A DNA stretch of 64,000 bases. Origin: Desulfosporosinus youngiae DSM 17734 (lineage in GTDB: Bacteria > Bacillota > Desulfitobacteriia > Desulfitobacteriales > Desulfitobacteriaceae). Below, one piece after another: positions 1 through 10,314 of the stretch (position 1 is the first letter of the stretch; every line of letters starts with the position of its first letter). The stretch is from NCBI RefSeq assembly GCF_000244895.1, contig NZ_CM001441.1, forward strand, positions 5,495,417 through 5,559,416. The letters are read 5' to 3'. Below the pieces are notes generated by a model, which had not been told where the DNA came from, ran no database searches, and saw only the letters and a list, made by a program, of their open reading frames with translations. The position numbers were made by a program, and so were the translations under genes.

Positions 1-1081
1 AATCCTGTATAGCAATTAATTTCCACTCCGGCGCATTCCCTTCCAACACCCAAGCTTTAGCAAGGGCCATGTTCGCCTGAGGAAAGACCCCTTTCTGGGC
101 TTCCGGACGTTTATAATAACTCATATTTGCCGGAAGGAGACTTCCCGCTTCCAGCAACGCACCCTCCGCTTCCGGAGTGAGCAGTGCTTTTTGAACGGTT
201 TGAATGGCTTCCTTCATATCTGGAGTCGTTTTAATGGCTGAATTTGCGATTCCCAGTGTCTTGCCTATAAGGGATTGCCCTTGGCCTGCCAACAAATCGG
301 AAAGAGGAATGCTCCCCCAAGGAACATTTAATTGGGTTAAGTGTCTGGCAGCACTGGCCCCGGCTATAACAAAAGGGGTTTCTCCATTGGTAAACGCAGT
401 AAGCGCCGCCGGGTCGATACGCAGGACCTGGGCACTCCGCCAAGCCGACAATTGTTGAAGAAAGGCAACATTGTTCGGATCATTTAGGCTTACATTTCCA
501 TTATTCATCAACCGCCCGCCCTGTCCATTCCACCATGCCGAAAGTGTGGCGGTATCAGCAGCGGGGATGGACAGCCCTTTGCCCGAGAACAGACCTGATA
601 AATTAACAGGCACTTCGGCTGTATCTGTTCTAAAATACAGCAAAGGAATATCTGTCAGCCAAGGAAGAGCATAACTTACCTCTCCAAATCGAAAGCAGGC
701 TAAGGCTGCAGGAAACCCTTCCTCATCGGTATAGGCGACAGGAGCCAATGCCCCTTGTCCATAAAGCTGATGAATAATCTCCCTTGAAGCTATAAAGATC
801 TCCGGCCCTTCCCCTCCCGCTTCCGCTTGGTAAGAAAAAGCCGCAAAGTTTTGTTCGGGAACATAGTTTAGTTTGACAATCACCTCAGGATGATTTTCGG
901 TGATCATTTGCATCTGGCCTTGTAAGGCCTCTGCCTCTGCACCCTGTAAAGAATGCCAGATATCCACTACGGCAGGAGCGGGTCCGCCTGGTTGTCCTGT
1001 CTGTGGTGCTGAGGAACACCCAGTGACAACAATAAAACAAATAGCTATATAAAAGCATCGCCATAGGATTTTGCTTAGCAT
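1..1081 (-). CDS. Extracellular solute-binding lipoprotein (C-terminus beyond window)
   Basis: The frame stays open to the left edge, so the gene is cut by the window; about 360 residues are visible. It starts MLSKILWRCFYIAIC and has a lipobox-like VTGCSS, so lipid anchoring at the cell surface is expected. The mature part begins VVDIWHSLQGAEAEALQGQ, the pattern of ABC-transporter sugar-type solute-binding proteins (family 1), and continues with WWNGQGGR-like and PEAQKGVF-like stretches typical of that fold. The ATG at 1081 follows a GGAGTG ribosome binding site and lies 15 bp after the stop of the radical SAM gene, so the two may be co-transcribed. The ligand cannot be told from the sequence. 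No permease or ATPase for it is visible in the window. Confidence 0.75.
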   Translation of the reverse strand, partial: MLSKILWRCFYIAICFIVVTGCSSAPQTGQPGGPAPAVVDIWHSLQGAEAEALQGQMQMITENHPEVIVKLNYVPEQNFAAFSYQAEAGGEGPEIFIASREIIHQLYGQGALAPVAYTDEEGFPAALACFRFGEVSYALPWLTDIPLLYFRTDTAEVPVNLSGLFSGKGLSIPAADTATLSAWWNGQGGRLMNNGNVSLNDPNNVAFLQQLSAWRSAQVLRIDPAALTAFTNGETPFVIAGASAARHLTQLNVPWGSIPLSDLLAGQGQSLIGKTLGIANSAIKTTPDMKEAIQTVQKALLTPEAEGALLEAGSLLPANMSYYKRPEAQKGVFPQANMALAKAWVLEGNAPEWKLIAIQD

Positions 1082-1096
1082 TTTACTGCACTCCAT

Positions 1097-2872
1097 TCAT
1101 GAGCCTTCATACCGATAGGCCTTTACATTCCCTTGTTGATAGTGAAAAAGATACCAACAAGGTCTGTCTGATCCATCAGCTTGTAATATATCTGTCGTAA
1201 AGTAAGCAACAGCTGTATTGCGGTGCCACTGTCGCCGGTCCATACCCTTGACCCCGGGAATTACCGTCTCCCAATAAGCCTGCTTGCGGATCATTTCCTG
1301 CTTTGCTTTCCACTGACCCGCTTTCTCCTCTCCCTTCAAGCTGACTTCATTCTGGAGAAAGTCCGGGATGATATTCGGACGCTCCCACATGTAATAATCA
1401 AACCTTAGGGCGTCACGGATTCTGTTCCAAGAGACAGTGTCTGTTCCCTCCTTTGTTTCAGGAGTATGAACCTTTTCGAGAAATTCCCACAGTTTATCAA
1501 AGAGGGCTTTGCCTTGCCATTGACGGTGAAACCAACCCTTTTCCTGCCAAAACTCCGCAAACCCATGGTAAAAATCAAACGGAGTTGGAAAAAGCTTAAG
1601 AACTTCACGTACAGCGTTCGTAAACTTCCCTGAATTATAGTATTTATCAAGAACATCTTCCATGCGGTGTAATTGGAGCAGTCCACAATGTGACATGACG
1701 TTAGTTTCTAAAATTGTATAGGGCGGATCAGGGTTGAACAGGAGGCCATAACGATTGCTTTGCAAACGCAGTCCCGATCCTTTAAGTACTTTTAGAAATC
1801 CCAACTGAAGCATATCCGGATTTACTCCGTATACATCGTTGAATGAGGTTCGGAAGTCTGCCCAGCTTTCCTCAGGTAACCCGGCGATTAAATCAAGGTG
1901 AAGCGGGATCCCAAATGACTGCATTTCGGGCACAAACTTTTTCCACTCTTCAAAATTTTGAGGTCGGGAAACGACTTTGAGGGTTGGCTGGTACGTCGAT
2001 TGTACTCCAATTTCCAATTGAATAAGTCCCTGAGGATAGCTTTTTAAATAGTCCATCCATTCTGCATCAAATAAATCCCCAGCCATTTCGCAGTGAACTC
2101 GTATCCGCTTAACATCTGGGTGTATAATACTTTCTTCCTTCACAATGTCCAGAATCTTTAGAGCGTGCCGCTTATTGGCATTGAAGGTTCGATCTACAAA
2201 CTTTATAGTACGGGCACCATTTTTCAGTAACTGACAAAATATCTTGCGAAACCTCTCCGGTTCTAAAAACCGAACCCCTTGAAAGGTTGAGGACAAGCAG
2301 TACTGACAGTTAAACGGGCATCCCCTGGTCGTCTCAACATAGACAATCCGTCCGGTAAAGTCTTCATCTTCAGCATAAGGGAAGCTCAGATCATTTAAAC
2401 TAAGGGCCTTTACCGGAGCAGGGTTAATCATGATTTTTCCGCCCTTTGTCCAAGCCAGACCCGGAACGTGAGCAGGGTCACGTCCATCCTGCCAGGTCTG
2501 CAGCAGTTCTAAAAAGGACTCTTCGCCCTCACCAATAACAAGAGCATCTACCTCTGAATGTTCCCGAAGAAACTCCTCTGCCTCAAAGGATACCTCAGGG
2601 CCCCCTATGACAAATCGTACCTTCGGGCAGACCGGGCGAAGCTGCCTGATAACCGCTATAACTTCTTTTAAGTTCCAAATATAACACGAGAAACCAACGA
2701 CGTCCGCCTTAGCTTCGTAGATCTCCGCAGCAATCCGATCCAAATGATCGTTAATGCTGAATTCCCTAAGTAAGACGTCCTGGTAAACCGTACGAACTCC
2801 TTCTCGCAAATAACGAAGAGCTAAATTAGTATGAACAAATTTTGCATTAAGAGCAACTAAAAGAACACGCAA
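1097..2872 (-). CDS. B12-binding radical SAM protein
   Basis: About 591 residues. The N-terminal part (about residues 1-140) has the Rossmann-like layout of a cobalamin-binding domain (RVLLVALNAKFVHTN, then VIGGPEVSF). A radical SAM domain follows, with the cluster motif CPFNCQYC (CxxxCxxC) preceded by VETTRG. The C-terminal third resembles the DUF4080-type extension found in Clostridia. Such proteins use a [4Fe-4S] cluster and S-adenosylmethionine, often for methyl transfer to unreactive carbons; the substrate here is unknown. I chose the TTG at 2872 because AGGGAG sits 9 bases upstream and it places the B12 domain at the N-terminus. An upstream start at 2950 is also open. It is immediately followed by a solute-binding lipoprotein gene. 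Confidence 0.85.
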   Translation of the reverse strand: MRVLLVALNAKFVHTNLALRYLREGVRTVYQDVLLREFSINDHLDRIAAEIYEAKADVVGFSCYIWNLKEVIAVIRQLRPVCPKVRFVIGGPEVSFEAEEFLREHSEVDALVIGEGEESFLELLQTWQDGRDPAHVPGLAWTKGGKIMINPAPVKALSLNDLSFPYAEDEDFTGRIVYVETTRGCPFNCQYCLSSTFQGVRFLEPERFRKIFCQLLKNGARTIKFVDRTFNANKRHALKILDIVKEESIIHPDVKRIRVHCEMAGDLFDAEWMDYLKSYPQGLIQLEIGVQSTYQPTLKVVSRPQNFEEWKKFVPEMQSFGIPLHLDLIAGLPEESWADFRTSFNDVYGVNPDMLQLGFLKVLKGSGLRLQSNRYGLLFNPDPPYTILETNVMSHCGLLQLHRMEDVLDKYYNSGKFTNAVREVLKLFPTPFDFYHGFAEFWQEKGWFHRQWQGKALFDKLWEFLEKVHTPETKEGTDTVSWNRIRDALRFDYYMWERPNIIPDFLQNEVSLKGEEKAGQWKAKQEMIRKQAYWETVIPGVKGMDRRQWHRNTAVAYFTTDILQADGSDRPCWYLFHYQQGNVKAYRYEGS

Positions 2873-3024
2873 GAATGACAACTCCCTTTGTCCTAAGTAT
2901 ATCTGTTTAACGTCCCTAATGCAATTGTTATGCCAGTTTGAGGGAACCATATGTATAGGTATTTCTGACTATTTCGTTTATTATTCGGAGAGTGTGTCGT
3001 TTAACTAAACAACAAGAAAACCTA

Positions 3025-3062
3025 CAGGGGTAGGGGCAATTCATGAATTACCCCTACCCCTG
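3025..3062. repeat. 38-bp near-perfect palindrome, REP-like or terminator
   Basis: The arms CAGGGGTAGGGG and CCCCTACCCCTG flank the self-complementary core AATTCATGAATT; only one C/A pair breaks the symmetry. It lies between the FMN oxidoreductase and the radical SAM gene, so it could end transcription of the former, but there is no long T-tract. A degenerate relative with the same core occurs at 42692-42713, which points to a dispersed repeat family. Confidence 0.7.
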
Positions 3063-3137
3063 CAATAGCTTGAACGACTTACTTTCTATTTTGAACTGCT
3101 CCGCTTTACCAGGCCAGTGTATCCCGGACGCATGCGG

Positions 3138-4136
3138 TTAAAATAACACGTCCATGCTAATATCCCCCAACGTTGAACATCCGGTTAAGACCATAGCCTG
3201 TTTTAATTCGTTCGTCATTCTCCTTATGGCTAAGGCAACCCCTTCTGCACCTCCACCGTAACCTGCAATGATCAGGGGTCTCCCAACCATAACAGCATCA
3301 GCACCAAGCGCCAACATTTTTAGGACATCAAGCCCCGTTCGAATTCCGCCATCAACGATCACCGGAATCCGTCCCTCCACCGCCGCAGCTATCTCCGGTA
3401 AAACCTCCGCCGTTCCTGGCGTATGATCAATCACCCTTCCGCCATGATTAGAAACGACAATAGCAGCAGCACCTGCTTCGACGGCTATTTCAGCTTCATC
3501 CAGGGTCATAACTCCTTTAACAATAAACGGCAATGAGGTGTTGCCGATAATCTCTTTCAGTTCCTCTTTACTCTTGGGACTGACCGGGATGGTTACCAGA
3601 CCCGCTGCATCGACATCCATACCCACAGCAATAACTCCTGCTTGCTCAGCTTGCCGCAGATAATTAACCACTTCCTCCCATTGACGGGGCTTCATAAAGG
3701 GAATGCCCCGGCCTTGAGCTTTAGCAACTACCTCAACACCAGCCTTATACATTGCCGGGTCCGTCGCATCTCCGGTGGATCCTAAGGCGCCTGAAGTAAG
3801 ACAGCCCTGAATTACGGCTTCAGCCCATTCTTCTTCATTCAAAGCTCCACCCATGTTAAAGTTATTCCCTGTAATAGGAGCACCGAGAATCGGAGTTTTC
3901 AGTTCCAGGCCGAAGAGTTTTAGGGTTGTATCGGGCTTTTTGACACTATGCAGTGTCCTCAGATTAATGCGATAGGCTGCTAATGCCTCCACATTGTTTT
4001 TAAAGGATGCCCCCGTTCCCATTCCGCCCATACCTGGAACTTCCCCGGCACAGGCCTTGCCATTACACTCCGGACAAACCCTGCAAAACCCTTTGAGCTT
4101 TTCCCGCGCTGTTTCGCGCACTGTTCTGATGTTCAT
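3138..4136 (-). CDS. FMN-dependent alpha-hydroxy-acid oxidizing protein
   Basis: About 332 residues, FMN-binding TIM-barrel family (lactate oxidase, glycolate oxidase and IPP isomerase type 2 relatives). Visible motifs are the active-site SNHGGRVIDH, the phosphate/FMN-binding VDGGIRTGLDVLKMLALGA, and GRPLIIAGYGGG near the end. The N-terminus carries a Cys-rich segment, CRVCPECNGKACAG, not found in classical lactate oxidases, which may bind a metal or FeS cluster (inference). The ATG at 4136 follows GTGGAGGTAGCT. The gene sits 21 bp after a HAD phosphatase gene and probably belongs to the uvrB-uvrA-HAD transcription unit. The substrate cannot be predicted. Confidence 0.85.
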   Translation of the reverse strand: MNIRTVRETAREKLKGFCRVCPECNGKACAGEVPGMGGMGTGASFKNNVEALAAYRINLRTLHSVKKPDTTLKLFGLELKTPILGAPITGNNFNMGGALNEEEWAEAVIQGCLTSGALGSTGDATDPAMYKAGVEVVAKAQGRGIPFMKPRQWEEVVNYLRQAEQAGVIAVGMDVDAAGLVTIPVSPKSKEELKEIIGNTSLPFIVKGVMTLDEAEIAVEAGAAAIVVSNHGGRVIDHTPGTAEVLPEIAAAVEGRIPVIVDGGIRTGLDVLKMLALGADAVMVGRPLIIAGYGGGAEGVALAIRRMTNELKQAMVLTGCSTLGDISMDVLF

Positions 4137-4157
4137 AGCTACCTCCACTTAAGCTTT

Positions 4158-4970
4158 TTAAACATTAATGTTTAGCACAAATCGTTCAATAGCCTCCGCC
4201 ACTCCGTCTTCTTCATTTGTGACAGTTACAATATCCGCTAATTCCTTTACTTCCGAACGGGCATTTCCCATGGCTACCCCAAGGCCGGCATATTGAATCA
4301 TTTCTAAATCGTTGAAGCTATCTCCAATGGCCATTACCTCTTGCTGCTGAATTCCAAAACGGTCCGCCAAAGCGGCCAAGGCAACTCCTTTATTCACAGA
4401 GCCTTCGATTATTTCGAGAAAATGGGGTTTGGACTTGGTAATATGCACCTTGTTTCCGTAATGCTGACGCAAGAAGGGGGCTAATTTATCCAGATCAGAC
4501 TCCGCCGCGATACAGAGGATTTTCTCCACCCCTTCCGGTTCCTGAGAAAGCAGCTTCGACAGGTCAGCTTCCTCAATTCGAACACTGGCGATCCGCGCGT
4601 ACTCCTGTGACCATTCATTGAATGTTTGCGTAATCACTCGATCCTTGAGATAAATCTGAGCATAAATTCCCTGCCGGCTGACATCCTGAATAATCTCAGA
4701 GGCTAGAGTGCTGGGAATTACACACCGAAAAATTATTTCTCCGCTGACAGCCTGCTGAGTCATCGCCCCATGATAGGTGATCACTGGAACATCCAGTCCC
4801 AATTGCTTGGCATAAGGTCGTGTCGATATAGGCATCCGCCCGGTGGCAATCGTCACTTTTACCCCCTGCGCCTTAGCCTTTTGAATTGCTTCCACCACTC
4901 GCGGAGAGATTGTCCAATCATCCCTCAGCAATGTGTCATCAAGATCCATAGCTACTAAACGAATCGTCAA
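4158..4970 (-). CDS. Cof-type HAD-IIB hydrolase
   Basis: About 270 residues. HAD motif I is MDLDDTLLRDD, motif II is TIATGRM, and motifs III and IV are seen as NKGVALAALADRFGI and AIGDSFNDLEMIQYAG. The central region fits the large C2B cap of Cof/YidA-type phosphatases, which act on sugar phosphates or flavin intermediates. The TTG at 4970 has GAGGGG 8 bases upstream; a GTG at 4979 is possible but too close to the ribosome binding site. It starts 28 bp after uvrA and is followed 21 bp later by the FMN oxidoreductase gene. The physiological substrate is unknown. Confidence 0.88.
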   Translation of the reverse strand: MTIRLVAMDLDDTLLRDDWTISPRVVEAIQKAKAQGVKVTIATGRMPISTRPYAKQLGLDVPVITYHGAMTQQAVSGEIIFRCVIPSTLASEIIQDVSRQGIYAQIYLKDRVITQTFNEWSQEYARIASVRIEEADLSKLLSQEPEGVEKILCIAAESDLDKLAPFLRQHYGNKVHITKSKPHFLEIIEGSVNKGVALAALADRFGIQQQEVMAIGDSFNDLEMIQYAGLGVAMGNARSEVKELADIVTVTNEEDGVAEAIERFVLNINV

Positions 4971-4998
4971 AGCCCTCACCCCTCCTCTGATTCAAACC

Positions 4999-7821
4999 CT
5001 ATTCGTTAAGCAAATAACGTTTTAGATACTGCCCTGTATAAGAGGCCGGAAAATCCGCAATGTCCTCCGGTCTCCCCGCAATCAGCACCTCTCCACCCCG
5101 ATTGCCGCCCTCAGGACCGAGGTCAACCAGCCAGTCCGCGGTTTTGATGACATCCAGATTATGTTCAATGACGAGAACGGTGTCTCCCCCATCCACTAGG
5201 CGGTGAAGCACCTGGAGAAGTTTATCAATATCTGCCGTGTGTAAACCTGTAGTCGGTTCATCGAGAATATAAATTGTTTTCCCTGTACTGCGCCGGCTCA
5301 ATTCTGTAGCCAGCTTAATGCGCTGAGCCTCTCCTCCCGACAAAGTGGTTGCGGGTTGACCGAGGCGTATATAGCCAAGCCCCACATCTTGAAGGGTCTG
5401 AAGTTTGCGCGCAATCTTTTGGACTGCCTGGAAGAAATCAACCGCTTCATCGACCGTCATATCGAGGACTTGAGAAATGTTTTTTCCTTTATAGCGCACT
5501 TCCAAGGTCTCCCGGTTATAGCGTTTTCCCTCACAAACTTCGCAGGGCACATAGACGTCAGGCAGGAAATGCATCTCGATCTTAATGATTCCATCTCCCT
5601 TACAAGCCTCACAGCGCCCCCCTTTGACGTTAAAGCTAAACCGTCCTTGTTTGTACCCCCTCATTTTTGCTTCCGGAGTTATCGAGAAAAGTTCGCGGAT
5701 AAAATCAAAAACGCCCGTATAGGTTGCAGGGTTTGAACGGGGGGTCCGTCCTATGGGAGACTGATCAATCTCAATTACCTTTTCCAGATGCTCCAGTCCC
5801 TTTAACTCCTCGTGTGCTCCAGGGCGGACCCGGGCCCGGCCAAATTTAGACGCTAATCCCTTAAATATAATCTCATTGACCAATGTGCTTTTTCCCGAAC
5901 CTGAAACTCCGGTCACACAGGTAAACATACCCAAAGGAATACGCACATCGACATTTTTTAAGTTGTTTTCCCGGGCGCCCAACACTTCGAGCCACTTACC
6001 ATTCGGCTGCCGCCGTTCCTTAGGTACAGTGATCTGCCTGGCACCGCTTAAATATTGACCCGTTACTGATTCCTGATTGGACTTAATCTCCTCGATCGGT
6101 CCTTCGGCCACCACTCGCCCGCCATGAGCCCCTGCACCGGGACCGATATCAATGATATGGTCGGCAGCAACCATCGTATCCTCATCATGCTCTACTACGA
6201 TCAGGGTATTTCCGAGGTCCCGCAACCGCTTAAGGGTTGCCAGCAACCGGGCATTATCCCGTTGGTGGAGGCCGATGCTCGGTTCATCCAGGACATATAG
6301 GACACCCATTAAACTTGAGCCAATCTGAGTTGCCAGGCGAATCCGCTGTGCTTCTCCGCCGGAAAGCGTGCCTGCGGCACGTGCCATGGTCAGGTAATCC
6401 AGTCCTACATTCATTAAGAAACCCAGCCGTTCTTTGATTTCTTTTAAAATCTGGTGGGCAATGGTTTCTTCTTTAGGCGTAAGCACAAGAGAATTCACAA
6501 AACTAATCGCCTCTGTAATGGAAAGACGGGACAAATCATCAATCGAGATTCCGCCAACCTTCACCGCCAAAGCTTCAGGTTTTAGTCGTTTTCCCTGACA
6601 TGCCGGGCAAAGATGTTCACTCATATACCCTTCTATTTCAGAGCGCACATAATCAGAGGTTGACTCACGATAACGGCGATCAAAAAAGGGAATCAGTCCT
6701 TCAAAATTGGTATTGTAGGTCTTTTCCTGATCAAATATATTTTGATACTGAAAGGTTATGGGGGTCTCTGTTCCATAGAGCAACCCCTTCCACTGGCTCT
6801 CATTGAGTTCCTGAATCGGAGTATCCATCCCGAAACCAAGGTTATGGGCCACGGCCTGCATCATTTTCGGGTAATAAACTGAGCTGGACTTGGCCCAGGG
6901 CGCTATTGCTCCTGCTTCTAAAGACAGGGAACGATCCGGAATGATCAGGTCAATATCCACCACCAGATTTGCCCCTAATCCTGTACACTTCGGGCAAGCT
7001 CCATAGGGACTATTGAAGGAAAAAAGACGCGGTGAGATTTCTTCGAGAGCAATCCCGCAATCCGGGCAGGCAAAGTTTTCGCTGAAACGCAGCTCGTCTC
7101 CATCAATGATATCTGCGATGACATTTCCCTCTCCAAGTTTAAGGGCTGTTTCTAAAGAATCCGCCAAACGTTCCGCAACTTCAGGTTTCAGAGAAATGCG
7201 ATCAATCACAATTTCAATAGAATGCTTTTTATTTTTTGCCAACAGGATTTCCTCACTAAGGTCCCGGGCCTCCCCGTCAACCCGCACCCGAACATACCCC
7301 GCTTTACGAGCATCTTCAAAGACCTTTTGATGTTCTCCTTTTTTCCCTTTAACCAGTGGGGCTAATATCTGCAGTCTTGTCCGTTCCGGGAAACTCATTA
7401 ATTGGTCCACCATCTGTTGAACTGTCTGCTGAGTAATCCCTTGACCACACTTTGGGCAATGGGGATGACCGATCCTTGCATAGAGCAAACGAAGATAATC
7501 TGAGACCTCAGTTGCCGTACCGACTGTGGAGCGGGGGTTGCGGTTGGTCGTTTTTTGGTCAATAGAAATCGCCGGGGAAAGCCCTTCGATAGAATCTACG
7601 TCCGGCTTGTCCATTTGACCCAAGAACTGCCGTGCATAGGCGGAAAGTGATTCTACATAACGCCGCTGTCCCTCAGCATAAATTGTATCGAAGGCCAGGG
7701 ATGATTTTCCCGAGCCGGACAACCCCGTGATAACGACTAGTTTATTACGGGGAATGTCAATATCAATGTTTTTTAAATTATGGGCACGTGCTCCACGCAC
7801 GCGTAGATAATCTTGGGTCAT
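4999..7821 (-). CDS. uvrA: Excinuclease ABC subunit A
   Basis: About 940 residues, the usual UvrA length. It is the ATP-dependent damage-sensing subunit of nucleotide excision repair and loads UvrB on DNA. Two ABC ATPase modules are seen: Walker [15 protein letters not shown] near residue 30 and [14 protein letters not shown] near residue 640, with signatures [13 protein letters not shown] and [13 protein letters not shown]. Zinc-binding CxxC pairs occur in each half (CPKC, CPDC, CEAC, CEVC). The start at 7821 is preceded by GAGG at a 6-base distance; an in-frame ATG four codons upstream lacks this. It lies 160 bp after uvrB, separated by an imperfect inverted repeat. Confidence 0.98.
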   Translation of the reverse strand: MTQDYLRVRGARAHNLKNIDIDIPRNKLVVITGLSGSGKSSLAFDTIYAEGQRRYVESLSAYARQFLGQMDKPDVDSIEGLSPAISIDQKTTNRNPRSTVGTATEVSDYLRLLYARIGHPHCPKCGQGITQQTVQQMVDQLMSFPERTRLQILAPLVKGKKGEHQKVFEDARKAGYVRVRVDGEARDLSEEILLAKNKKHSIEIVIDRISLKPEVAERLADSLETALKLGEGNVIADIIDGDELRFSENFACPDCGIALEEISPRLFSFNSPYGACPKCTGLGANLVVDIDLIIPDRSLSLEAGAIAPWAKSSSVYYPKMMQAVAHNLGFGMDTPIQELNESQWKGLLYGTETPITFQYQNIFDQEKTYNTNFEGLIPFFDRRYRESTSDYVRSEIEGYMSEHLCPACQGKRLKPEALAVKVGGISIDDLSRLSITEAISFVNSLVLTPKEETIAHQILKEIKERLGFLMNVGLDYLTMARAAGTLSGGEAQRIRLATQIGSSLMGVLYVLDEPSIGLHQRDNARLLATLKRLRDLGNTLIVVEHDEDTMVAADHIIDIGPGAGAHGGRVVAEGPIEEIKSNQESVTGQYLSGARQITVPKERRQPNGKWLEVLGARENNLKNVDVRIPLGMFTCVTGVSGSGKSTLVNEIIFKGLASKFGRARVRPGAHEELKGLEHLEKVIEIDQSPIGRTPRSNPATYTGVFDFIRELFSITPEAKMRGYKQGRFSFNVKGGRCEACKGDGIIKIEMHFLPDVYVPCEVCEGKRYNRETLEVRYKGKNISQVLDMTVDEAVDFFQAVQKIARKLQTLQDVGLGYIRLGQPATTLSGGEAQRIKLATELSRRSTGKTIYILDEPTTGLHTADIDKLLQVLHRLVDGGDTVLVIEHNLDVIKTADWLVDLGPEGGNRGGEVLIAGRPEDIADFPASYTGQYLKRYLLNE

Positions 7822-7856
7822 GTCTTGCCTCATTTCTTGCTATTATATGTTTAAGC

Positions 7857-7919
7857 TTGGGGACCGCTCTCTACTTGCACTTTCTTGCTTCTGATAAATG
7901 CAAGCGGAGACGGTTCTTA
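7857..7919. repeat. Imperfect inverted repeat between uvrB and uvrA
   Basis: The arms GGACCGCTCTCTACTTGCA and TGCAAGCGGAGACGGTTC are nearly complementary and would form a long stem around a loop of about 20 bases. The GACCGT/ACGGTT core is shared with the hairpin at 16338-16365. It could modulate uvrA expression or simply be a REP-type remnant. Confidence 0.5.
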
Positions 7920-7980
7920 ACTTGCTTAGCTTGTACTTTGTTTAATCCCCTAAGAGTACCATCCCTGTCCTTCCTTTTGG

Positions 7981-10035
7981 TCATCGTTTTCGGGCAGAGC
8001 CTTGTTTCCTGTGCGCTTTTTGGTCATAGCGGGTGTTTTTCCTGCCTTTTCCTTGTTGACTGGTCATTTTGTATTTGTTTTCTTCTCCTTTTAAATCAAT
8101 CATAGCATCCCGGATTTCGGCCGCCCGCTCAAAGTCTAAGTCCCGGGCCGCGAGGCGCATTTCGGCTTCTAAGTTCTCAATTAACTGAGCAAGCTCGTCC
8201 GGAGGTAATTTGTTCCCATAAGCCTTTTGCGCCTCGGCCACTTTCGTAGCCTCCGGCCCGGCATATACAGCCTTGCGGATGGTTTGCGGAGTAATTCCTG
8301 ATTTCTCGTTCCAAGCCATTTGAATTGCCCGGCGCCGGTTTGTCTCATTAAGAGCCTTCTGCATCGACTGAGTGATTTTATCTCCATACATAATAACTTT
8401 ACCTTCGGCATTTCGCGCCGCACGACCAATGGTCTGAATGAGGGAACGATCCGATCTAAGAAACCCTTCTTTATCCGCATCAAGAATCGCCACGAGAGAA
8501 ACCTCCGGCAGATCCAGTCCTTCCCGCAAAAGGTTAATCCCTACTACGACATCGATCTCGCCCAAGCGAAGTTCGCGGAGGATTTCCACCCGTTCAAGAG
8601 TCTTAATATCCGAATGAAGATACTTTACTTTGATATCCAAGTTGATAAAGTAATCCGTCAGATCCTCAGCCATTTTTTTGGTTAAGGTTGTGACCAGGAC
8701 ACGTTCATCGTTCTCGATCCGTTGGCGAATTTCTCCTAACAAGTCATCAATCTGACCTTTGGTCGGACGGAGAATAACTTCCGGGTCCAATAGCCCCGTG
8801 GGGCGAATGATCTGCTCGACAAGCATCGGACAATGTGCCAATTCATAGGGTCCTGGCGTGGCACTGACATAAACGCTTTGTTTAATTTTCCGTTCAAACT
8901 CAGCAAAGGTCAAGGGCCGGTTATCCAGAGCAGAGGGCAGGCGAAACCCGTAGTTCACTAAGGTGGTCTTTCGTGAGCGGTCCCCTTCGTACATCCCTCT
9001 TACCTGAGGAAGGGATACGTGGGATTCATCCACAAAAAGAATAAAATCCTCCGGGAAATAATCAAGTAAGGTGTAAGGAGTTTCTCCTGGTTCACGGAAG
9101 GTCAAGTGACGGGAATAGTTTTCAATACCATTACAAAAACCCATTTCTCTAAGCATTTCAAGGTCATAGCGGGTTCGTTGCTCCAGGCGCTGGGCTTCAA
9201 TAAGTTTGTTTTCGGAATTCAAGATTTTCAATTGTTCTTCGAGTTCTATCTCGATATTCTCTGCCGCCAGCATAATCTTTTCTTGAGCAGTGACATAGTG
9301 TGAATTCGGGAAAATGGAGACATGATACCGTTCCCCCAGGATCTCCCCTGTCAGCATATTAATTTCATAGATATGCTCAATTTCATCTCCGAACATATCG
9401 ACACGAATCACTCGTTCGCTGGAGGAAGCGGGGTAAATCTCCACAATATCTCCACGTACCCGAAAGGTTCCCCGGGTAAATGCTATATCATTGCGGTCAT
9501 ATTGGATCCCTATCAGCTTACGTAAAATCTCATTACGATCAATAACTTGTCCCTGTCTCAGGGAAAGGACAAGGTCTCGGTAATCCTCCGGAGAACCTAA
9601 ACCGTAAATACAGGAAACGCTGGCTACTACAATCACATCACGACGCTCCAGCAGCGCGGCAGTTGCGGAGTGACGCAATTTCTCAATTTCCTCATTAATG
9701 GAGGCATCTTTTTCGATGAAGGTATCACTCGAAGGAACATAAGCCTCGGGTTGGTAATAATCATAGTAGCTCACGAAGTACTCCACGGCATTCTCAGGAA
9801 AGTACTCTTTGAACTCACTGTAAAGTTGGGCAGCCAAGGTTTTGTTATGGGCCAGTATTAGGGTTGGCCTTTGCACCTTGGTAATAATATTTGCCATCGT
9901 AAATGTCTTACCCGACCCAGTAACTCCCAGCAATGTCTGGTGGTTACTGCCATTTTTTAGACCTGCGGCCAAGGCATCAATGGCCTGGGGCTGATCCCCA
10001 CCGGGTTGGTATGGGGCATGTATCCGAAATTCCAT
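7981..10035 (-). CDS. uvrB: Excinuclease ABC subunit B
   Basis: 684 residues. The helicase-like UvrB subunit receives damaged DNA from UvrA and forms the pre-incision complex with UvrC. Walker A is [14 protein letters not shown] near residue 40. The DNA-clamping beta-hairpin has the [17 protein letters not shown] signature near residue 95. The helicase motif DESHVSLPQ, the SATPGPYE motif and the GRAARN motif VI are present, and a UVR domain ([22 protein letters not shown]) sits near the C-terminus where UvrC or UvrA docks. The last 25 residues are basic and unconserved. The ATG at 10035 follows AAGAGCGGAGC. It leads the run uvrB-uvrA-HAD-FMN oxidoreductase. Confidence 0.98.
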   Translation of the reverse strand: MEFRIHAPYQPGGDQPQAIDALAAGLKNGSNHQTLLGVTGSGKTFTMANIITKVQRPTLILAHNKTLAAQLYSEFKEYFPENAVEYFVSYYDYYQPEAYVPSSDTFIEKDASINEEIEKLRHSATAALLERRDVIVVASVSCIYGLGSPEDYRDLVLSLRQGQVIDRNEILRKLIGIQYDRNDIAFTRGTFRVRGDIVEIYPASSSERVIRVDMFGDEIEHIYEINMLTGEILGERYHVSIFPNSHYVTAQEKIMLAAENIEIELEEQLKILNSENKLIEAQRLEQRTRYDLEMLREMGFCNGIENYSRHLTFREPGETPYTLLDYFPEDFILFVDESHVSLPQVRGMYEGDRSRKTTLVNYGFRLPSALDNRPLTFAEFERKIKQSVYVSATPGPYELAHCPMLVEQIIRPTGLLDPEVILRPTKGQIDDLLGEIRQRIENDERVLVTTLTKKMAEDLTDYFINLDIKVKYLHSDIKTLERVEILRELRLGEIDVVVGINLLREGLDLPEVSLVAILDADKEGFLRSDRSLIQTIGRAARNAEGKVIMYGDKITQSMQKALNETNRRRAIQMAWNEKSGITPQTIRKAVYAGPEATKVAEAQKAYGNKLPPDELAQLIENLEAEMRLAARDLDFERAAEIRDAMIDLKGEENKYKMTSQQGKGRKNTRYDQKAHRKQGSARKR

Positions 10036-10082
10036 GCTCCGCTCTTCCTTTCAATAATAAAAATCTCTTAAAATGGCTGGCT

Positions 10083-10111
10083 ATTATAAATGAGTTATGT
10101 ATAAGTATAAT
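10083..10111 (-). promoter_or_regulatory. Candidate uvrB promoter
   Basis: On the minus strand a perfect TATAAT occurs about 48 bases upstream of the uvrB ATG. The -35 position 17 bases further holds only ATTATA, a weak match. No clear LexA box overlaps it. The call rests on the -10 element alone. Confidence 0.35.
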
Positions 10112-10223
10112 CACTCAGTGTAATTGCTAAACTCCGATCTACTAAATGTATTTTACATCTACCCAAGCGCTTATACAAATCGAAAGAGACTTAGCTATTA
10201 AGTGTAATCTGACGAAAACAAAC

Positions 10224-10248
10224 AAAAAGCCGAACATATATTCGGCTT
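10224..10248 (-). terminator. Intrinsic terminator after the substrate-binding lipoprotein gene
   Basis: On the minus strand AAGCCGAA, loop TATATG, TTCGGCTT is followed by TTTTTG. It lies 67 bp after the stop of the gene ending at 10315 and before the uvrB promoter region. Confidence 0.85.
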
Positions 10249-10314
10249 AAGCAATATCATTTCTTTTTTAAACTGTGCTCAAACTAGTTTACACCCAGTA
10301 CTATAAATAAACCG

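Noticed and set aside
5356-5736. Plus-strand frames of 60-198 codons opposite uvrA, uvrB, secA, ctpA and others
   Set aside because: All lie opposite strongly conserved genes, lack ribosome binding sites and show no recognisable protein features; they are antisense shadows.
10229-10246. LexA/DinR-like box CGAACATATATTCG upstream of uvrB
   Set aside because: It is the terminator hairpin of the neighbouring gene, lies far from the uvrB promoter candidate and breaks the GTTC half-site.
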